This document shows, piece by piece, positions 1 through 5,200 of a DNA stretch of 7,225 nucleotides. The DNA is from Desulfovibrio sp. (GTDB lineage Bacteria; Desulfobacterota; Desulfovibrionia; Desulfovibrionales; Desulfovibrionaceae): NCBI GenBank assembly GCA_022837365.1, contig JALHHV010000100.1, positions 7,860 through 15,084 on the forward strand, given 5' to 3'. Each line of letters starts with the position of its first letter. Within the stretch, counting starts at the first letter, position 1. The notes beneath the pieces are model-generated. The model was not told where the DNA came from. It saw only the letters and a program-made list of their open reading frames with translations, and ran no database searches. The position numbers and the translations under genes are program-made.

Positions 1-539
1 AGGTCGCGCAGGCTCCAGCCCGCGCAATACCCGGCCAGGCCGAAGGACAGGTCGTGCACGTGGAAATAGCCGTGGGTGTGGGCCAGGCGGATTTCCTCGG
101 GGTATTTTTCCAGCACGTAGCGCGCCTGCACCGACCCGGCCATGTGCAGGATGAGCCCCTGGAACGAATGGCCCATGTTGGAGTTTTCGTTGACGCGCCA
201 GTCGGACCGGTCGAGGTAGCTTTCGATCATCCGGGCCACGTCAAGGTAGGCCTCGTTCTGGCTGCGCAGTTCGCGGCGCTTTTCGCGGTAGATGATGTAC
301 CGCTCGGCCACGGCGTACAGGCGGGCCTCCATCAGCACGCGCTGGACCAGGTCCTGCACCTGTTCCTGCTCGGGCATGTCCACGCCGTCGAGCTTGGCCT
401 CCACCCGCTGCGCCAGGCGCTTGCCCAGCAGGGGGTCCTTGATGCCGCTGGCTTTCAGGGCCTTGTTGATGGCGTGGGCCACCCGGTCCACGGACCAGGT
501 TTCCACGCGGCCGTCGCGCTTGCAAATGTGTTGGGGCAT
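1..539 (-). CDS. nrdD: Anaerobic (class III) ribonucleoside-triphosphate reductase NrdD, N-terminal part (3' end outside window)
   Basis: NrdD reduces ribonucleoside triphosphates to deoxyribonucleotides without oxygen, using a glycyl radical installed by the radical-SAM activase NrdG; it is cytosolic. I translated the minus strand by hand from ATG at 539-537 and got 179 codons with no stop before the window edge. Residues 1 to about 90 (MPQHICKRDGRVETW...) form an ATP-cone, the allosteric nucleotide-sensing module. From about residue 117 the chain reads NENSNMGHSFQGL, then PEEIRLAHTHGYFHVHDL and YCAGWSLRDL, typical of the start of the NrdD catalytic domain. A GGGAG Shine-Dalgarno sequence at 549-553 sits 9 nt before the ATG. 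The catalytic cysteines, zinc site and C-terminal glycyl-radical motif lie outside the window, as would any nrdG. The long leader carries a cobalamin riboswitch, so expression is probably repressed by B12. Family assignment is firm; the 3' end is unseen. Confidence 0.94.
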   Translation of the reverse strand, partial: MPQHICKRDGRVETWSVDRVAHAINKALKASGIKDPLLGKRLAQRVEAKLDGVDMPEQEQVQDLVQRVLMEARLYAVAERYIIYREKRRELRSQNEAYLDVARMIESYLDRSDWRVNENSNMGHSFQGLILHMAGSVQARYVLEKYPEEIRLAHTHGYFHVHDLSFGLAGYCAGWSLRD

Positions 540-721
540 GGGCAATGGCTCCCGGACGGCGGGCCGACGGATTTCCGCGCGCCAATGGCGCACGGCGGCG
601 GGCCGCCCGTGGTCGGGCGCGTCGCGGGGGTACGTCGGTAACGTCCCCCGGCGCGCGGCGTGTTCCGTGAATCTTCTTGAGTCCGTTCCGGGCATCCGCG
701 TGCCCGTGGCGGCAAGAAGCG
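540..721 (-). promoter_or_regulatory. Structured leader (probable expression platform) between the cobalamin riboswitch and nrdD
   Basis: This 182-nt stretch of the nrdD leader has no gene but several possible RNA structures on the minus strand. CTTCTTG (713-719) can pair perfectly with CAAGAAG (673-679) and encloses a GGGCA/TGCCC mini-stem. A second hairpin spans 617-656 with GGGGG/CCCCC (626-630, 645-649), a nearby 3-bp helix and flanking GCGCG/CGCGC. A third pairs GCGCC/GGCGC at 579-591. None is followed by a U-run, so translational control is likelier than intrinsic termination. CCGTCCGG (552-559), which overlaps the ribosome binding site, is perfectly complementary to CCGGACGG inside the riboswitch (748-755) and could hide or expose that site. 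The pairings are read directly; the mechanism is inferred, and chance pairings are common at this GC content. Confidence 0.45.
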
Positions 722-924
722 CTCCGGCCAGGTCTTCTGGCTCTCCCCCGTCCGGCCCGCCTTCCCGGCGCGGGCGGAACCCGGTGCCAGTGGCGCTGCG
801 GCGGCGGGACGGCGAACGGCGGGGTTCGCGCGCCCGGCCCCGTGGGCGGACGTTGCGCGCCATGCGCGCGGGGATCACAGCGGCGGGACCGCTCCGGTTT
901 CGCACCGGATTCCCTTTGCCGGAG
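722..924 (-). promoter_or_regulatory. Cobalamin (adenosylcobalamin) riboswitch upstream of nrdD
   Basis: On the minus strand the classic B12-box landmarks occur in order. P1 starts with CTCCGGC (924-918) and closes with GCCGGAG (728-722), a perfect 7-bp stem. GGAATCCGGTGCGAAACCGG follows P1, then CCCGCCGCTGTGA (887-875), the invariant core. GCCACTGGC (794-786) is next, then GGGAAGGCGGG (766-756), and GCCAGAAGACCTGGC (741-727) leads back into P1. The full aptamer is 203 nt. This class binds cobalamin cofactors and usually represses B12 synthesis, B12 transport or B12-independent isozymes. Here it lies in the leader of nrdD, a B12-independent reductase. The downstream 182 nt would be the expression platform. 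The aptamer is clear by sequence; ligand specificity (adenosyl versus other cobalamins) is inferred. Confidence 0.95.
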
Positions 925-1007
925 ATCCTTGGAAATCTTCGTGGCTGTTTTTCGCGAGTACGGCTCAAGTGCGGCGCGGGTGCGGCGCACGTCGCCAATG
1001 CCTTCAG

Positions 1008-1036
1008 CATGTAGCAAAACCGGATGCCGGGTTCAA
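1008..1036 (-). promoter_or_regulatory. Candidate sigma-70 promoter for the riboswitch-nrdD transcript
   Basis: Minus strand: TTGAAC (1036-1031) as -35, a 17-nt spacer, then TACATG (1013-1008) as -10, preceded by TGC, which gives an extended -10 (TGn). The -35 matches consensus at 4 of 6 bases and the -10 at 3 of 6, so this rests on correct spacing and the TG extension. Predicted transcription start is near 1001, about 77 nt before riboswitch P1 and about 460 nt before the nrdD ATG. Confidence 0.4.
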
Positions 1037-1203
1037 CAGCCGAACGCGCCGCCGGCGGCCCAAAGCGCCCCGCCATGGCCCGTGGCCCTTGCCGCCCTAG
1101 GCGGAAAAAAAGCTCCCCGCCCGGAACCCCGTCCCGCCCGACCCGGCCTGCCCGCCACGGAGTGCGCCCCCGCACGAAACGACGACCAATCCGGAACCCA
1201 CCC
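1037..1203. other. Intergenic stretch between divergent promoters; no gene seen
   Basis: This 167-bp stretch separates the candidate nrdD promoter from the sigma-28 promoter of the flagellin-like gene. The plus strand is strongly C-biased from about 1110 onward. It contains a small CCGCC/GGCGG hairpin (1092-1104) followed by seven A residues (1105-1111). On either strand this is not in the orientation of an intrinsic terminator. I see no start codon with a ribosome binding site and no RNA gene. Confidence 0.5.
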
Positions 1204-1230
1204 TAAAGCCCACGCGAAATCCGCCGATAT
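1204..1230 (+). promoter_or_regulatory. Sigma-28 (FliA) class III flagellar promoter
   Basis: TAAA at 1204-1207, a 15-nt spacer, then GCCGATAT at 1223-1230. The known FliA consensus is TAAA-N15-GCCGATAA, so the -35 element and spacer are exact and the -10 matches 7 of 8 bases. The predicted start is near 1237, about 35 nt ahead of the GTG at 1272. This places the downstream gene among late flagellar genes, whose expression waits for export of the anti-sigma factor FlgM. Confidence 0.88.
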
Positions 1231-1271
1231 GCCTCATGAGGCGTGGTGCATCCACCCGCCGGGGAGCGGAC

Positions 1272-2099
1272 GTGGCCGACAAGTCGCTGAACACCATGCT
1301 GGTGGAATATTCGCTGCAACTCTTGCAGCAGGACATGCTGACCAACTCGCTGTTCATGGGCGGGCCCGTCGGCAGGTCGCTGCGCGACATGCTGCTGACC
1401 GAAAACCGGTCGCGGAAGGTTACGGACCCCACCGCCGCCGCGCTCACCGGGCGGTTGCGCTCCGACGCGGCCATGCTGCGCCAGGCATCGAACAACGTGT
1501 CCGAGGCCAAGTCCATCGTGGACCTGGCCAACTCGGCCGCCACGACGATCAACACCGCCCTCGCCCGCATGAAGGAACTGGCCACCGGCGTGTCCACCGG
1601 CACCATGACCTACGCCGCCGTGCAGGCGGAATACGATTCGCTGGCCTCGCAGATCACCCAGACCGTGGCCTCCGCCTCGTACAACGGCATCAGGCTGCTG
1701 GACGGTTCGGCCTGGGCCTCGGACGACCGGGTCGCCGCGTCCGGCGGTTCGGGCAACATCTCGATCCAGTCCGGCACCGGCAGCTTCAACCTGGCCCTGT
1801 ACGACTTCTCGTCGTTCAAGAACGCCTTCGCCAGCACCCAGATTGACACCGCGGGCAAGGCCGCCGCCATGGTCACCACCCTGTCCGGGCACATCGGCAC
1901 GGTGGCCACGGTGGCCGCCAACTACGCCGCGCGCTCCACCAACCTGGACAGCCAGGCCGCGGCGCTGGCGGCGCAGGCCGACATCATGGACACCGCCGCC
2001 GCCACCCGCGCCAAGGCCAACGAAAACCGCTCGCTGGAAGAACTGGTGCTGGACCTCCTGCTGCGCGAAACCGGCACCATCGCCGACAAAGAGGCCTGA
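1272..2099 (+). CDS. Flagellin-like protein (divergent flagellin paralogue)
   Basis: A 275-aa protein with the flagellin D1 core. Residues about 51-148 align by eye with the N-terminal flagellin helices: a nested helix region (RLRSDAAMLRQASNNVSEAK), ARMKELATG (98-106) in place of the usual RMRELA, and YNGIRLLDGSAW (137-148). Residues about 194-255 resemble the C-terminal helix (TTLSGHIGTVATVAANYAAR ... SQAAALAAQADIMDTAAATR). The variable middle is only about 45 residues. The ends are odd: the N-terminus lacks the usual INxNxxAxxA stretch and the LSSGLRIN signature, and the C-terminus ends in a charged tail, ETGTIADKEA. Flagellin ends normally build the D0 tube and guide export. GTG at 1272 is chosen because GGGGAG lies at 1261-1266 and the sigma-28 promoter places transcription start near 1237, downstream of the A of an in-frame ATG at 1236. 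It could be a minor filament or junction subunit; polymerisation is unproven. Confidence 0.85.
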   Translation: MADKSLNTMLVEYSLQLLQQDMLTNSLFMGGPVGRSLRDMLLTENRSRKVTDPTAAALTGRLRSDAAMLRQASNNVSEAKSIVDLANSAATTINTALARMKELATGVSTGTMTYAAVQAEYDSLASQITQTVASASYNGIRLLDGSAWASDDRVAASGGSGNISIQSGTGSFNLALYDFSSFKNAFASTQIDTAGKAAAMVTTLSGHIGTVATVAANYAARSTNLDSQAAALAAQADIMDTAAATRAKANENRSLEELVLDLLLRETGTIADKEA

Positions 2100-2256
2100 G
2101 CCGCACGCGCCCCGGCGCCATCGCCCTTTCGTCATCGGCAGCGCCACTCTTGTCCGCAACATGGCCGGAAGCGCCCCGGTCCCCCAGCCCCGCACCATTC
2201 CTTGCGAACCGCCCTGATATCCCAGGCAGCCCCACACCCTTCCATTACCGCCGCGC
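2100..2256. other. Intergenic stretch after the flagellin-like gene; no feature seen
   Basis: I find no convincing terminator hairpin, gene or RNA here on the plus strand. The minus-strand frame continuing from the diguanylate cyclase ends in this stretch (TGA, 2132-2134), but nothing suggests protein coding. Confidence 0.4.
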
Positions 2257-5200
2257 TACATGATGTTACGAAATGTAACTTGTGGGCCGCCGCCGTTGAC
2301 TTCGCACGGCTTCGGCGCGATATGCGCCTCGACGTGCCGGTGTGTCCGGCACGCGCGGCCCCGTCGCGGCTCCCGGCCACTGCCGGAACCACGCGGGACC
2401 GCATGTTCACCGGCTTCTGCCGCCCTGCCCGCGGCGCACCCACGGTTTTCATGAAGGAGAACCGACATGCTGAAGAAAACGACCACCCTGTTCGCCTCGC
2501 TTGCCCTTGCCGCCGCCGTCGCCCTGCCCGCGCTGCCTGCCTTGGCGGACGACGCCACACCCCCCGACGGCCGCCCCGGCCTGCGCAAGGAACACAAGGA
2601 CGACCGCAAGGATCACCGTGACGACCGGCCCGGCCAGCGCATGGAACGCAAGGACGACCGGCGTGACCAGCATGACGGCCGCAAGGACGACCGCCATGAT
2701 CGGAGTGACCGGCGTGACGACCGCAAGGACGGCCGCCCCGGTGATCGCCCCAAGGACGGCCCCAAGGGCGGCTCCGACAATCGCCCCGGCGACCACAGGG
2801 ACGATCGCGGCAACGACCGTTCCGTGCCGCCCGCTGCCGCCGAATAGCATCCGGACGTGCCGTTCCCTGAACGGCGCATGTTGACGACGGACAGGGGCCG
2901 CCGACCTTCACCGGTCGGCGGCCCCGCATCGTTGCAGGGTCCCCGCGCGCCCCCGCGCCGCGCCCCCTGGCGGACATCTTGCCAGCCGCCGCGCACCATG
3001 CGAAAAGGCGGCGGCCATGCGGGGCACGCCCCCGCGCACCTCCAACCGGAGCCTTCCCATGCCCGCGCCCTTCGCGCTGCCCGTGCCCGTGGTCACCGTC
3101 GGCCTGCTGCTGCTCTCCAACGTGTTCATGACCTTCGCCTGGTACGGCCACCTGAAGTTCAGGGCCACGCCGCTCATGGTGGCCATCATGGCGAGCTGGG
3201 GCATCGCGTTCTTCGAGTACTGCCTGCAGGTGCCCGCCAACCGCGCCGGATACGGCCATTTCAACGCGGCGGAACTGAAGACCATCCAGGAGGTCATCTC
3301 GCTCTCCGTGTTCATGGTCTTCTCGGTGCTCTACCTGGGCGAGCCGATGAAGTGGAACTATCTTGTGGGGTTCGGGATGATCGTGGCAGCCACGTTCTTC
3401 ATCTTCAAGGAATGGTGAGCAGGGAATCGGCGGCGTCGCCCGTTTCAGGTCGCCTGACGGCTCGGCGGCCTGTTCCACCCGGTTGCGGCCCCTCGCCTTG
3501 GCCCGGTAGAGCGCCCTGTCCGCCTCGCGCAGCAGCGCGTCGGCCCCGTCGCAGGGAGGGCTTGCGGCCACGCCCAGGCTCAGGGTGACGGAAAGCGGCC
3601 CGGCGGCGGTCAGCAGCGGCGCGGCCTGCACGGCCACCCGCAGCCGTTCCGCCACGGCCATGGCCTCTTCCGGGGCGGTGTCCGGCAGCAGCACGGCGAA
3701 TTCCTCGCCGCCGATGCGCCCCACGGTGTCCACGTCGCGCACCTCCGCCCGGCAGATGGCGCTCAGGGCGCGCAGCACCGCGTCGCCCACGGCGTGGCCC
3801 CAAGTGTCGTTGACCCGCTTGAAGCGGTCCACGTCGATGGAGACCAAGGCCAGCGGAGTGCCGTAGCGGCGGTGGCGCTGCACCTCGTGCTCCAGCGCCT
3901 CCAGGAACCGCCTGCGGTTGGCCAGCCCGGTCAGCCCGTCGGTGGTGGCCAGCTCGCGCAGCCGTTCCTGCGCCTCGCGGTGTTCGGTGGTGTCGGTGAT
4001 GATGCCGCAGTAGACGACGCCCGGCCCGTCGGCGCATCCGTCAGGCCCGTCGGCGTGCACGGGCCTGGCCTCGCCCCGCCACCAGCGCACCTCGCCGCCG
4101 GGCAGCACCAGACGCCCCTCGAACAGCCAGTCCCCGCGCCGCTCCGCCGCGTCGCGCAGCGAAAGTTCCCACACCGTGCGGTCCGCCGGGTGCACCGGCA
4201 GGGCCCGCCAGTCCCGCAGCAACAGTTCGGGGTCAAGGCCCAATGTCTCGCGGCTGCGCGGGCTGACGTAGGTGAACCGCCGGTCGCCGGGCATCTCGCG
4301 CCATTGCAGCACCACCCCCGGCACCGTGGCCGCCAGGGCCCGCAGGCGCGTTTCGCTGGCGCGCAGTTCTTCCACCATGCGCCGGTGGGCGGTGACGTCA
4401 CGCCCCACGCCGTAGATCAGTCCCTGCTCGGGCACGAAGGTGGAATTCCAGGATATCCAGCGCCACGATCCGTCGCGGCACAGGTAGCGGTTCTCCACGT
4501 TGGTGATCACGCCGCGCTCGCGCAGCAGGTCCATCTCCCCCATGGCGGCGGCCCGGTCCTCCGGGTGCAGCAGCGACACCCACGGGCGGTCCAGCAATTC
4601 CTCCTTGGACCAGCCCAGCACGTCCTGCCACGCGGGGTTCATCTCGCGGAGGTAGCCGTCCATGCCGCCCACGCACATCAGGTCGGGCGACAGGCTGAAC
4701 AGCCGCCGCCGGTCCTCCTCGGCGCGCCGGCGGGCGGACACGTCGCGCACGATGCCCGCCACCCGCAGGGGCAGGCCGTCGCCGGCACGCTCCACCACCC
4801 TGCCGGTTTCCTGGACCCAGCGCCACGCGCCGTCCGCGCTCCGCACGCGGTACTCCGTCTCGTACCGGGGCGAGAACCCGGAAAGATGCCGCCGCCGCGA
4901 CCGTTCCAGCCCCGGCAGGTCGTCCGGGTGGACCAGAGCCCGCCACGACTCCATCATGGGCGCGCACTCCACCCGGCCAAGGCCCAGCACTTCGCCCCAG
5001 CGGGTGTCGCAGCCCACCTCGTCGGTGACCACGTGCCAGTTGAAGCTGCCGATGCCCGCGCCGTCCATGACCATTTCCAGGTGCTGTTCGCTGCGGCGCA
5101 GGGCTTCCTCGGCCCGGGTGCGGTCGGTGATGTCGTGGATGATGGTGTACAGCAGGACGCGTTGGAACAGCCGCACCGGTACGGAATGCGCCTCGATCTC

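Larger units (their letters stand above)
2132..3475 (-). other. Open antisense read-through tail of the diguanylate cyclase frame (probably not genuine protein)
   Basis: Beyond GRNRVEQ the frame continues with no domain I can recognise. Across 3059-3418 it is codon-aligned with the DUF486 gene, so a stop could arise only where that gene used TTA, CTA or TCA, codons rarely used at high GC. Across 2467-2847 it is the complement of the charged-protein repeats, giving a Cys/Gly/Arg/His-rich pseudo-repeat. Both other minus-strand frames do have stops just after the GGDEF domain, at 3445-3447 and 3405-3407, so a single-base insertion or deletion near the 3' end would give a normal-length protein. 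Confidence 0.7.

Noticed and set aside
54..641. Plus-strand open frame of 195 codons opposite nrdD
   Set aside because: The minus strand encodes a clear NrdD N-terminus over this stretch; the plus frame is a GC-rich shadow rich in His/Gly/Val with no family motif.
1092..1111. CCGCC/GGCGG hairpin followed by A7 as a terminator
   Set aside because: On the plus strand the run is A rather than T, and on the minus strand the T-run precedes the hairpin, so the orientation is wrong both ways.
1236..1271. ATG at 1236 as flagellin start
   Set aside because: No ribosome binding site, and it lies at or before the predicted transcription start of the sigma-28 promoter.
241..1846. Several overlapping open frames on both strands across the nrdD leader
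   Set aside because: Arg/Pro/Ala-rich composition with no ribosome binding site, and they run across the riboswitch and into the flagellin gene in the wrong frame.
1203..2237. Minus-strand open frame of 344 codons opposite the flagellin-like gene
   Set aside because: Gly/Val/His-rich antisense shadow of a gene with a sigma-28 promoter and recognisable flagellin motifs.
2467..2850. Cys/Gly/Arg/His-rich repeats (GRPCGRHAGH type) in the cyclase tail as a metal-binding domain
   Set aside because: They are the antisense reading of the KDDR-type repeats of the secreted charged protein, so the pattern needs no separate explanation.
3017..3058. Upstream ATG at 3017 for the DUF486 protein
   Set aside because: It would add 14 Arg/Pro-rich residues before a normal family N-terminus; ATG 3059 has a well-placed CGGAG and gives the usual length.
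3445..3457. TCAGG/CCTGA mini-hairpin between the DUF486 gene and the cyclase domain as a convergent terminator
   Set aside because: Only 5 bp with a 3-nt loop and no T-run on either strand; too weak to call.
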